DNA from: Flammeovirgaceae bacterium UBA7330
GTDB lineage: Bacteria; Bacteroidota; Bacteroidia; Cytophagales; Cyclobacteriaceae
DNA length: 23,339 nucleotides
Direction of reading: 5' to 3'
NCBI GenBank assembly: GCA_002471275.1
Contig: DKPQ01000013.1
Span: 1 to 23,339 of the forward strand
Shown: one piece after another, positions 1 to 7,334 of the stretch
Layout: every line of letters begins with the position of its first letter
Numbering within the stretch: the first letter of the stretch is position 1
Position numbers and translations under genes: made by a program
The notes under the pieces: model-generated
Database searches by the model: none
What the model was told of the DNA's origin: nothing
What the model saw: only the letters and a program-made list of their open reading frames with translations

Positions 1-949
1 CCAGGTAGAAATCCGTGGTGTCCTTATAACGCGTTTCTTTGATCTCAGCCTTCTCCAATCGATCAATCTCGTCAAAAACCTGCTGAAGGGCCTCTTTGTC
101 GGATACTCTGTAGAAATTACCTTTCCCGATGTTGGCAATTTCCCGTAAGTTGGTCTCATCTAGAGTGTTCTCAACGTATCGTGGTCTCCCGAAGAAGTCA
201 GTACCGAAAGGTACTTTGCCTTCCTTGCCAATGGCAATGGTATAGATCTTTATTCCATACGCATGTGCGAGCTTGGCTGCGGTCACGGGATCGATATTTC
301 CCGCTGTGTTGTCTCCATCACTTAGCAGGATCATTACTTTCGACTTTGACTCTGACTCTCTCAGCCTGTTGGTGGCTACAGCAATCGAACTACCGATAGC
401 GGTGCCCCGGCTTTCGATCAGGTCGAAGGAGATATCATCGATATAAGTGTTCAGTAATTCATAGTCCGTTGTAAGTGGGGCCCTGGAAAAGGCATCACCT
501 GAGAACACCACCAGGCCTATCCGATCCTGAAATCGTCCCGCAACGAAATTTCTGGCTACTTCTTTGGCAGCTTCCAGCCTGTTGGGGCGAAAATCCTCGA
601 TGTTCATAGACTCAGAGATATCAATCACCAGCATGATATCGATCCCTTCACTCCATTGCTCCACCTGCTCATTCGTAGATTGTGGTCTCGCCAAAGCAAC
701 CAAAATCAATGTGAGCGCAAGGAGAAAAAGTACTGGAGGAATGTGCCTCAATAGAGAGATGGGATCACTTTTCAGGTCTTTTTTGGTCAATGCCACCGGC
801 AGCTTTTGCATGAGTCGCATCATGATGAGCCACCGGATAATCATGATGATGGGTATCGCCGGGATCAGGTATAGCCAGAACGGGTTCTCCCAGTCAAAGG
901 AAGTCAGGGTAGAGGAGGTGAACCATCTAAGTGAATACCATGAACCCAT
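1..949 (-). CDS. batA: BatA-type von Willebrand factor A membrane protein (partial, C-terminus beyond window)
   Basis: The frame opens with ATG at 949 and stays open to the left edge (316 residues, no stop), so the gene is cut by the window, though a usual BatA of about 330 residues would be nearly complete. Residues 23-45 and 72-88 are hydrophobic membrane segments. From about residue 103 there is a VWA domain with a full MIDAS metal site: DISES at 110-114 (D110, S112, S114), T183 and D211 in SDGDN. Family knowledge: BatA is an inner-membrane protein of the aerotolerance cluster; its molecular role is not settled. The start lies one base after the stop of the upstream gene (TAG at 951-953), so the two are very likely co-transcribed and co-translated. 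BatB, BatC and BatD would be expected further left. The family assignment is secure; choosing BatA over BatB rests on position and the proline-rich N-terminal arrangement. Confidence 0.9.
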   Translation of the reverse strand, partial: MGSWYSLRWFTSSTLTSFDWENPFWLYLIPAIPIIMIIRWLIMMRLMQKLPVALTKKDLKSDPISLLRHIPPVLFLLALTLILVALARPQSTNEQVEQWSEGIDIMLVIDISESMNIEDFRPNRLEAAKEVARNFVAGRFQDRIGLVVFSGDAFSRAPLTTDYELLNTYIDDISFDLIESRGTAIGSSIAVATNRLRESESKSKVMILLSDGDNTAGNIDPVTAAKLAHAYGIKIYTIAIGKEGKVPFGTDFFGRPRYVENTLDETNLREIANIGKGNFYRVSDKEALQQVFDEIDRLEKAEIKETRYKDTTDFYL

Positions 950-950
950 A

Positions 951-1841
951 CTAATTATTTTTTATGCTTTCTGTTACAATCCCGTAACGGTGCTGCGTAA
1001 AATCTTCGATCGACTGGAATTCCTTATACAGGTCATCAGTCACCATGCCACCGTAGATGCTCCGGTCAATATTTTTCAATACATCCTTCAATTCGCGCGT
1101 CTCTGTAAAACCCAGAATTTCCTTTGAGGTGAGACTGGTATACGGTTTCTTCTCCAGCTTCTCCATAAAGACTTTCCAGGTAATCAGGGCATGCTCTGCC
1201 TCTTTCTGATCCTTGTGGTCTTTCATCTTTCGGATGGCAGCCGTCAGGTTATCAGAGAACGTACGATATTCCCTGCTCAGGCGTTTCAGGATGAAATATT
1301 TTTTGATCCGCTTGCCGAAGACCAGAAAAACGGTGACGCCAATGATGATCAGCACGATCACAAGGATCCATATCAGCGGGTAATTCACATTTCCGGCTAC
1401 TTCACGGAATGCTGTGTTTTCAATAAGCTGTACAGTATCGCTGACTGCGGCCACCATGTGGATGGTGTAGATAGAGTCCATCGGTGCATAGATCAGGTTG
1501 CTATCCCGCTGATTGATGAAGATGGCCGGTAGGTTCAGGTACTGAACGGAATCGATCTCAAATGAGCGTAACGTATAGACAGCACTGTCAAAATATCCTG
1601 GTTCCCGAACCCTGGTCGTTGTGAATTTCTTGTCGACCAACTCGAAAAACCTGAAATTGTAATTGCTGTCCGGGAAAACCAATTGTAGTTGCTTAGGATA
1701 GGAGGCGGATAACCAATATTGAACAGGCTCACCGATACCGATACTATCCTGTACAAAGCCTCCATGAACCCGGATCTCCTGGCTGGTAACCATCCAGGGC
1801 AATAGAACTATCCATATGACTGCTAAATATTTACCTGGCAC
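951..1841 (-). CDS. Bat-operon membrane protein with periplasmic beta domain (BatD/DUF4381-like position)
   Basis: 296 residues. A signal peptide covers residues 1-20 (hydrophobic core around IWIVLLPW, likely cut near TSQ-E). Residues 21-150 look like an exported beta-rich domain. One membrane helix at about 154-175 is followed by a basic stop-transfer sequence (GKRIKKYF) and a helical cytoplasmic tail of about 115 residues. That topology fits the short proteins found between the DUF58 and batA genes of Bacteroidota Bat clusters, which resemble a shortened BatD or DUF4381 protein. I recognise the place and topology rather than a diagnostic motif. The start is GTG at 1841, lying inside the 3' end of the DUF58 gene (11-bp overlap), and the stop is one base from the batA start. 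This indicates translational coupling across the cluster. It probably acts with BatA at the inner membrane; this is inferred from context. Confidence 0.75.
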   Translation of the reverse strand: MPGKYLAVIWIVLLPWMVTSQEIRVHGGFVQDSIGIGEPVQYWLSASYPKQLQLVFPDSNYNFRFFELVDKKFTTTRVREPGYFDSAVYTLRSFEIDSVQYLNLPAIFINQRDSNLIYAPMDSIYTIHMVAAVSDTVQLIENTAFREVAGNVNYPLIWILVIVLIIIGVTVFLVFGKRIKKYFILKRLSREYRTFSDNLTAAIRKMKDHKDQKEAEHALITWKVFMEKLEKKPYTSLTSKEILGFTETRELKDVLKNIDRSIYGGMVTDDLYKEFQSIEDFTQHRYGIVTESIKNN

Positions 1842-2715
1842 GTTGAGCTGATTTTAAATTTCTGTGCCTAAACAGCTTGATGAGCTTGGGCACATAATCT
1901 TCACCTGCTTCGATGGCAAGATAATTCACATCATTTCTTCTGCAGAACTTTTCCAATTCCGAACTGTTTTTTTGGTGGGTCCTTTCCATTACGTTCCTAA
2001 AGTCACTGGACGAAGTATTCACCCATAAGGTTTTTCCGGATTCTTTTTCATAAAGAGGAATGATTCCCAGACCGGGCATTTTAGATTCTCTTTTCTCAAA
2101 CAGCTGGATCACGATCAGGTCGTGTTTTCTGGCCATACCTTTTAGGCTGTGCATGTAGTTTTCGTCCACGAAGTCGGAGATCAAAAAGATCACTGACCGA
2201 CGTTTGAGCAGCTCCAGGGCATATTTGATCCCATAGTCGATGTTGGTCTTTTTCGAATTGGGTTTTAAGTTAAAAATGGCTGAAACGATCTCATAAGAAT
2301 GTCGAAGACCTTTGCCGGGTTTGATATAGCGTTCTTTTTGGTCGCTAAAGCAAAACAAGCCAACCTGACTGCTCTCTTTAACTGCGGATATAGACAGCAG
2401 GGCCGTTATTTCTTTTCCCAGGTCAATTTTTTGTCTTCCCGCAGGTCCTATCTCCTGCGAAGCTGAGACATCAAGCAGAAAAAATACGGTTTGCTCTTTT
2501 TCCTCAATAAAAGTTTTGACGAAGGTACCGTGTCCTTTGGCAGTCACATTCCAGTCAATGGTGCGCACATCATCCCCATACTGGTAGGTCCTTACATCAT
2601 CGAATTCCAGGCCGCTACCCTTAAAAATAGAATGAAAATCACCTTGCATCTGGGAATTAATGGCTTTCCTCACCCTAATCTCGTATTTTCGCAGTCTTTT
2701 GAGGATTTCCTTCAT
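1831..2715 (-). CDS. DUF58 family protein of the Bat/MoxR cluster
   Basis: 294 residues, soluble, no signal peptide. The DUF58 signature is clear: G-SGLEFDDVRTYQYGDDVR at about 33-51 followed by IDWNVTAK. Immediately after lies a VWA-like strand with an intact DxSxS metal motif (LLDVSAS, D82, S84, S86), so this member may still bind a metal ion. DUF58 proteins are usually encoded directly behind a MoxR AAA+ ATPase and ahead of bat genes; their biochemical role is unknown. Here it is the first gene of the cluster: upstream lies a divergent gene only 61 bp away, and no moxR is present. The ATG at 2715 is followed at once by the conserved basic N-terminal helix, so the start is credible. It overlaps the next gene by 11 bp. 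Confidence 0.92.
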   Translation of the reverse strand: MKEILKRLRKYEIRVRKAINSQMQGDFHSIFKGSGLEFDDVRTYQYGDDVRTIDWNVTAKGHGTFVKTFIEEKEQTVFFLLDVSASQEIGPAGRQKIDLGKEITALLSISAVKESSQVGLFCFSDQKERYIKPGKGLRHSYEIVSAIFNLKPNSKKTNIDYGIKYALELLKRRSVIFLISDFVDENYMHSLKGMARKHDLIVIQLFEKRESKMPGLGIIPLYEKESGKTLWVNTSSSDFRNVMERTHQKNSSELEKFCRRNDVNYLAIEAGEDYVPKLIKLFRHRNLKSAQRAR

Positions 2716-2734
2716 CCAAAGTAATTTTAAGATC

Positions 2735-2742
2735 CAAAATTA
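2735..2742 (-). promoter_or_regulatory. Possible -7 element for the DUF58-Bat operon
   Basis: Read on the minus strand this is TAATTTTG, a full match to the Bacteroidota -7 consensus TAnnTTTG. It sits about 20 bp before the DUF58 ATG in the 61-bp divergent spacer, which would give a short 5' leader. No TTTG element is found 19 bp further upstream, so support is from one half only. Confidence 0.35.
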
Positions 2743-2776
2743 ATAATACCCGTTAGACATATAAGAGTTAATTTTT

Positions 2777-3115
2777 GTGAAAAAACTATTTTTAATCATA
2801 TGTCTCTTCATCGCATGTTCCTGCTCGGAGGAGAAATTGCCTGAAGGCGTCCTCGATAAGGATAAGATGACCGAGGTGCTGATGGAAATTCACCTCCTGG
2901 AGGCGAAAATACAGAAACTTTACCTGCCTCTGGACAGTGGACAGGTAGTATTCAAGCATTATGAGACAAAACTCCTGCAAGATCTTGGTGTTAGCCAGGA
3001 GGTATACGACAGGAGTCTTATCTACTATGTAGATCACAGTCAGGAGATGGGCGAGATCTATGATCGTATTGTAGATAGTCTGATGCTGAAGCAGAACACA
3101 CTCAAAAAACCATGA
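2777..3115 (+). CDS. DUF4296 family lipoprotein
   Basis: 112 residues, starting with GTG at 2777. The N-terminus is a lipoprotein signal: MKK, a hydrophobic stretch LFLIICLFIA, then cysteines at 14 and 16 that could each serve as the lipidated residue (FIAC or ACSC). The mature part matches the DUF4296 pattern: an L/M-x-E-I-HLLEA helix near residues 35-45, then a KHYETKLLQDLGVSQEVYDRSLIYY stretch (given here in two parts: the KHYE region at about 60 and the YDRSLIYY region at about 77-84). The family is almost confined to Bacteroidota and has no known function. The stop overlaps the mutS2 start as ATGA (3112-3115), so it is probably co-translated with mutS2. Likely periplasmic face of a membrane. 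No Shine-Dalgarno sequence is visible. Confidence 0.85.
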   Translation: MKKLFLIICLFIACSCSEEKLPEGVLDKDKMTEVLMEIHLLEAKIQKLYLPLDSGQVVFKHYETKLLQDLGVSQEVYDRSLIYYVDHSQEMGEIYDRIVDSLMLKQNTLKKP

Positions 3116-5481
3116 GCGTTTACCCCCGGGAATTTTCAGAAAAACTGGGCCTTGACCAACTATTTGAGATGGTTAAAGGCAGATGTAAAACGGATTTTGG
3201 TAGAAAACTGGTAGATAAATGTCAGCCGGCTTTTGAATATGAGAGGGTTTCCCAATGGGTAGAACAAACCTATGAGCTGACCAGGATACTGAGCTCCGGT
3301 GACCAGTTGCCATCCCGGGACTTTATGGATATCCATCCTTTGCTGGTAAATATCAAGGTGGCGGGCAGCTTCTTACCCGCAGATGAGTTTCTGCAGCTAA
3401 GGATTTCTCTGGATCTGCTTTATGACTGGACCCAGTACCTCAAAAAAAGGCAGGACCAGTATCCTGAGTTGTGCAGATTGACTTACGGATTCATCGCCGA
3501 TAAGGAATTGCCAAAGCTGATTGATTCCATCATTGATGAACGAGGGCAGGTGAGGGACAATGCCAGCGACAGGCTTAAAGAGATCAGGGCAGACCTGGTC
3601 AATAAGAGCCAGGCCGTGCGACGGGTGATCAACGCTGTGCTGCGAAAGGCGAAGACCGATGGGCTGACTGAGGAAGGCAGCGAGGTGACCATACGTGAGG
3701 GCCGGTTGGTGATTCCTCTTAAGGCGGAGAATAAAAGAAGGATCAGCGGATTTGTCCACGATGAATCTTCGTCCGGCCAAACAGTGTTCCTCGAACCTGC
3801 AGAGGCCCTGCAACTCAACAATGAGGTACGGGAGCTCCTGTATGAGGAAAAGCGTGAGATCGCTAAGATACTTACCAGGCTGTCTGATACCGTGCGGGAA
3901 CGGATGGATGACCTGGAGCAAGGAGGTAGGTTCATCGGTATTTTTGACTTTATCCATGCCAAAGCGAGGTTTTGCCAGCACATCGATGCGGTAAAGCCAA
4001 AACTCACGAAATACCCTGTCATCAAACTGTACAAAGCTTATCATCCGCTGTTGAAGCTAAGTCATGATCAGTCGGGCAAGCCTACCATACCACTTACGCT
4101 GGAGCTTACCCGACAGGGAAACCGGATACTGGTGATTTCCGGTCCCAATGCAGGAGGAAAATCCGTTGCTCTGAAGACCGTAGGGATCATTCAATACATG
4201 ATCCAGTCAGGCTTTTTGATCCCGGTCAGTGAGGCCTCAGAAGTTGGGGTTTTCAAGCACTTGTTTCTGGATATCGGGGACTCACAGTCCTTGGAGAACG
4301 ATCTTTCAACCTATAGTTCACACCTTACGGCCATGAAGCACTTCGTGCAGGAAGCTGAGGAGAATACCTTATTCCTGATTGACGAGTTTGGTACAGGTAC
4401 CGAACCACAATTTGGGGGTGCCATTGCCGAATCCATTCTATCGGAGCTGATGGGAAGAAAGTCGTTTGGGGTGATCACCACACACTATGCCAACCTGAAG
4501 GAGTTTGCAGAAAAAAAGGCAGGCATTGTCAATGGAGCGATGAAGTATGATGTAGCAGCTTTGGCTCCCTTGTTTGAATTGGAAGTAGGTAAGCCCGGAA
4601 GCTCTTTTGCGTTTGAGATAGCCCGAAACATCGGGTTGACGAAAAAGGTGATTAGCAATGCGAGGTCGTTAGTAGGCAGAGACCATGTGGATTATGAAAA
4701 GCTCCTCAACCAGCTGGAACGGGAGCGAAGGGACTACGAAAAGCTGACCAAACAGCTGGAGAAAGAGCAGGCAGAAATCACAGACCTTCGAAAAGACTAT
4801 GAGTCAATGAAGGCGATGCTGGCGGAGGACAAGCAGAAGATCATTCGGGAGGCAAAGAATCAGGCCAGGCAGATCGTGGATGAGGCCAACCGCAAGATTG
4901 AACAGACCATCAGGTCTATCAAAGAAAGCAAAGCCGAGAAGGAAAGGACCAGGGAGCTGCGTCAGTCGGTGGCCTCATATAAGGAGTCTCTTGCGGAAGA
5001 GAAGAAAGATAAAAAAGCGAAGGCAGCTACTTTCAATGTGGGTGATTGGGTAAGCATGGAGGGACAGGACCTGTCCGGGGAGATCCTCAACATGAAGGGT
5101 AAGCAGGCTCAGGTACGGTTTGGAAACCTGATCTCATTTGTAGATCTGAAAAAGCTCGTCAAGGGACGGCCCCAGGAGCAACAGCGAGCCCCGTCCAAAA
5201 AAACCGGAGGTTACAGCATGATCGACAAGCGGGCACAATTCCAGGGCGAGCTAAACGTGATTGGTCAAAGGGCAGAGGAGGCACTGGTCAACGTGGATAA
5301 TTATATTGATGAGGCGATCATGCTGGGTACAGACATGGTGAGAATTACACATGGAAAGGGGCACGGTATCCTAAGGGATGTAATTCGAAATCACCTGAAA
5401 AAGCATCCCATGGTAGATCGTACGGTTGACGAACACGTAGAAATGGGTGGCAGCGGGGTCACCCTTGTCGTATTCAAATGA
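3112..5481 (+). CDS. mutS2: MutS2 family ATPase/endonuclease
   Basis: 789 residues, normal for MutS2. It lacks the MutS mismatch-recognition domain and begins with the MutS core and clamp. The ABC ATPase is intact: Walker A GPNAGGKS at 344-351, Walker B with D424-E425 in FLIDEFGTG, and the switch histidine H458 in TTHYAN. A long charged coiled-coil segment at about 525-635 leads to a C-terminal Smr domain (about 710-789), with HGKGHG at 747-752. Known roles of the family are suppression of homologous recombination and, in some bacteria, rescue of collided ribosomes; which applies here is unknown. An oddity is that the Smr LDLRG motif reads LNVIG (714-718), so the usual acidic and basic residues are missing. 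ATGA overlaps join it to the genes on both sides. Confidence 0.97.
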   Translation: MSVYPREFSEKLGLDQLFEMVKGRCKTDFGRKLVDKCQPAFEYERVSQWVEQTYELTRILSSGDQLPSRDFMDIHPLLVNIKVAGSFLPADEFLQLRISLDLLYDWTQYLKKRQDQYPELCRLTYGFIADKELPKLIDSIIDERGQVRDNASDRLKEIRADLVNKSQAVRRVINAVLRKAKTDGLTEEGSEVTIREGRLVIPLKAENKRRISGFVHDESSSGQTVFLEPAEALQLNNEVRELLYEEKREIAKILTRLSDTVRERMDDLEQGGRFIGIFDFIHAKARFCQHIDAVKPKLTKYPVIKLYKAYHPLLKLSHDQSGKPTIPLTLELTRQGNRILVISGPNAGGKSVALKTVGIIQYMIQSGFLIPVSEASEVGVFKHLFLDIGDSQSLENDLSTYSSHLTAMKHFVQEAEENTLFLIDEFGTGTEPQFGGAIAESILSELMGRKSFGVITTHYANLKEFAEKKAGIVNGAMKYDVAALAPLFELEVGKPGSSFAFEIARNIGLTKKVISNARSLVGRDHVDYEKLLNQLERERRDYEKLTKQLEKEQAEITDLRKDYESMKAMLAEDKQKIIREAKNQARQIVDEANRKIEQTIRSIKESKAEKERTRELRQSVASYKESLAEEKKDKKAKAATFNVGDWVSMEGQDLSGEILNMKGKQAQVRFGNLISFVDLKKLVKGRPQEQQRAPSKKTGGYSMIDKRAQFQGELNVIGQRAEEALVNVDNYIDEAIMLGTDMVRITHGKGHGILRDVIRNHLKKHPMVDRTVDEHVEMGGSGVTLVVFK

Positions 5482-5705
5482 AAAAAGTATCAAAAGCTGA
5501 ATTGGCACTGCGCAATGGCCAGGATAGAGAGGAGATCTGGATCGCCTACAAAGGAAGCATCTATGATGTGACAGCTTCCAGGCTTTGGAGAAATGGGATG
5601 CACTATGAGCATTGGGCAGGGCAGGATCTCACCGATGAGCTACCAGATGCTCCACATACCGAGAGCGTGTTTGAACGATATAATAAAATAGGGGAGCTGA
5701 TATGA
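5478..5705 (+). CDS. Small cytochrome b5-like heme/steroid-binding domain protein
   Basis: 75 residues forming a single short cytochrome b5-like domain with no signal peptide or membrane segment. The order of motifs matches the small bacterial cyt b5 proteins: a KVSKAELALRNG start, IWIAYKGSIYDVT (about 20-32), SRLWRNGMHYEHWAGQDLT (34-52) and DAPHTESVFERY (57-68). Candidate heme ligands are H42 or H45 and H60; these small proteins are shorter than eukaryotic cytochrome b5, so heme binding is inferred from the family and not shown. It is cytoplasmic by sequence. Start and stop each overlap the neighbouring genes as ATGA (5478-5481 and 5702-5705), so its synthesis is tied to MutS2 and the kinase. 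Its partner and substrate are unknown. Confidence 0.82.
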   Translation: MKKVSKAELALRNGQDREEIWIAYKGSIYDVTASRLWRNGMHYEHWAGQDLTDELPDAPHTESVFERYNKIGELI

Positions 5706-6523
5706 TATTGATTGGAGAATCGGGAGCTACGAAGGCCGACTGGAGGCTGATAGAAAAGAAGGGTACTATTCATCAGTTTCAGCAAAAGGGATTTAACGCA
5801 GCCACGCATGACCCTGCTGTTTTTATGGATGAGCTAAAGCCTTTGATCCCGGAGCCGGAAAAGGTAAAAAAGGTTTATCTCTATGCTGCAGGTGTCAGTG
5901 AAGGATCAAAAATGCCTTTGATCAAAGTGATGAACGGGTTGTTTCATGACGCAACGATCAGCGTTGAAACGGACCTGTTGGCAGCAGCCAGAGGCCTTTT
6001 TGGCCATAAAGCAGGAATGGTGGGTATATTGGGAACCGGAGCCAATTTATGTGAGTATAATGGCCACAAGATCATCAGCAGAATCCCACCGCTGGGATAT
6101 ATCCTGGGGGACGAGGGAGGAGGTAGCTACATGGGCAGAAAACTTCTTGCCCGATACCTAAGGGGCCAATTCAGTGAAGAATTGCTGACAAAGATCAGCA
6201 CCTATTTTAACGGAATTGAAGAGGAGGAGGTGATCAGCCAGGTATACGGCAAGCCTTCAAATACCTATCTGGCTTCTTTTTCCAGGTTTTTAATAGAAAA
6301 ACAAAATGACCGGGAGATCTATCAGCTCATCCACCGGTGTTTTCATGATTACTTTGATGCTTTTGAAGCAACAACGGAGCTAAGATACGGTTTTACAGGG
6401 TCGGTAGCTTTTTTGTGTGGAAATATCCTGCGCAAAGTAGCTGCTGAAAGGAGGATCATGCTAGATTTGATTGTGCAATCGCCCATTGCAGGACTCACAC
6501 TTTATCATCAGGAAAATGGCTAA
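5702..6523 (+). CDS. murK: BadF/BadG-type amino-sugar kinase, probably MurNAc/GlcNAc kinase MurK
   Basis: 273 residues of the ASKHA kinase fold. Visible motifs are the phosphate-1 loop IGESGATKADW (4-14), the probable catalytic aspartate D91 in ETDLLAAARG, the phosphate-2 loop LGTGANLCEYNG (110-121), and GDEGGGSYMG (136-145), typical of the GlcNAc-kinase branch of BadF/BadG/BcrA/BcrD ATPases. Its position directly before murQ is the strongest clue: in Bacteroidota and Clostridia, MurK kinases next to MurQ phosphorylate MurNAc (and GlcNAc) released in the cytoplasm during wall turnover. I therefore infer MurK; a general GlcNAc kinase is the alternative. Its 3' end overlaps murQ by 8 bp and its start overlaps the cyt b5-like gene by 4 bp. 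Confidence 0.85.
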   Translation: MILIGESGATKADWRLIEKKGTIHQFQQKGFNAATHDPAVFMDELKPLIPEPEKVKKVYLYAAGVSEGSKMPLIKVMNGLFHDATISVETDLLAAARGLFGHKAGMVGILGTGANLCEYNGHKIISRIPPLGYILGDEGGGSYMGRKLLARYLRGQFSEELLTKISTYFNGIEEEEVISQVYGKPSNTYLASFSRFLIEKQNDREIYQLIHRCFHDYFDAFEATTELRYGFTGSVAFLCGNILRKVAAERRIMLDLIVQSPIAGLTLYHQENG

Positions 6524-7334
6524 CAGACCGATTACAGAAAAGGATTCACTTTATGACGACATTGAAAAGATGGAGACAGCCGAGATCCTCGGCAACATCA
6601 ACAATGAAGATCAAAAAGTAGCACTGGCTGTCCAATCCATAATCCCAATAATCGCACAATTTGTAGACGAGACGGCAAAGCGGATGAAGGAGGGTGGCAG
6701 GCTCTTTTACATCGGTGCGGGCACCAGTGGTCGCCTGGGCATCCTGGATGCCTCAGAATGCCCGCCTACCTATGGCGTGTCGCCGGATCTGGTGGTGGGT
6801 ATCATTGCCGGTGGCGACAAAGCCATCCGAAGCGCCGTGGAAAAGGCTGAGGACAATGAAAATCAGGCATGGGAAGACCTCAAAGGGTTTGGGATCTCAC
6901 TGTTGGATACCCTGGTAGGGATCGCTGCCTCAGGGACCACACCTTACGTGATTGGTGGGCTCAGAACAGCCGGCAGGGAAGGTATTCTTACAGGGTGTAT
7001 CACCTGCAACCCGGGTTCACCACTTTCGGAAGTGAGTAAATTCCCTATGGAGGTGAATGTGGGGCCGGAATTTATTACTGGTAGCACCCGTATGAAATCA
7101 GGCACCGCACAAAAGATGATCCTGAACATGATCTCCACTTCTGTGATGGTAAAGCTCGGTCGGGTGAAAGGCAATAAAATGGTAGATATGCAGCTCACCA
7201 ACAATAAGCTTGTGCGCAGAGGGACCCGGATCATCAGCGAGCAACTCAGGATCGGAGAAAAAGAAGCTCAGGATCTGCTGCAGAAATACGGTTCTGTGAG
7301 AATGGCCATAGACAGCTTCAAAGGCGGGATCTAA
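6516..7334 (+). CDS. murQ: N-acetylmuramic acid 6-phosphate etherase MurQ
   Basis: 272 residues from the ATG at 6516; an in-frame ATG at 6471 would add 15 residues unlike the family, and GGAAA lies just before 6516, so the shorter form is preferred. The enzyme cleaves the lactyl ether of MurNAc-6-phosphate to give GlcNAc-6-phosphate and D-lactate in the cytoplasm. The SIS domain shows FYIGAGTSGRLG (65-75), DASECPPTYG (78-87) with E81 at the catalytic acid/base position, and AEDN with E112 at the second catalytic glutamate. GIAASGTTPYVIGG, TGSTRMKSGTAQK and KGNKMVDMQLTN are further MurQ signatures. It completes the pathway started by the upstream kinase. Its stop shares bases with the stop of the convergent porin gene (CTAA, 7331-7334), leaving no room for a terminator between them. 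Confidence 0.97.
   Translation: MANRPITEKDSLYDDIEKMETAEILGNINNEDQKVALAVQSIIPIIAQFVDETAKRMKEGGRLFYIGAGTSGRLGILDASECPPTYGVSPDLVVGIIAGGDKAIRSAVEKAEDNENQAWEDLKGFGISLLDTLVGIAASGTTPYVIGGLRTAGREGILTGCITCNPGSPLSEVSKFPMEVNVGPEFITGSTRMKSGTAQKMILNMISTSVMVKLGRVKGNKMVDMQLTNNKLVRRGTRIISEQLRIGEKEAQDLLQKYGSVRMAIDSFKGGI

Noticed and set aside
3397..4044. A 215-codon minus-strand open frame inside mutS2
   Set aside because: It lies wholly within a conserved MutS2 frame and its product has no recognisable domain; it is a shadow frame.
6471..6515. A 15-residue N-terminal extension of MurQ
   Set aside because: Conserved MurQ sequence starts after the ATG at 6516, which has a purine-rich upstream sequence.
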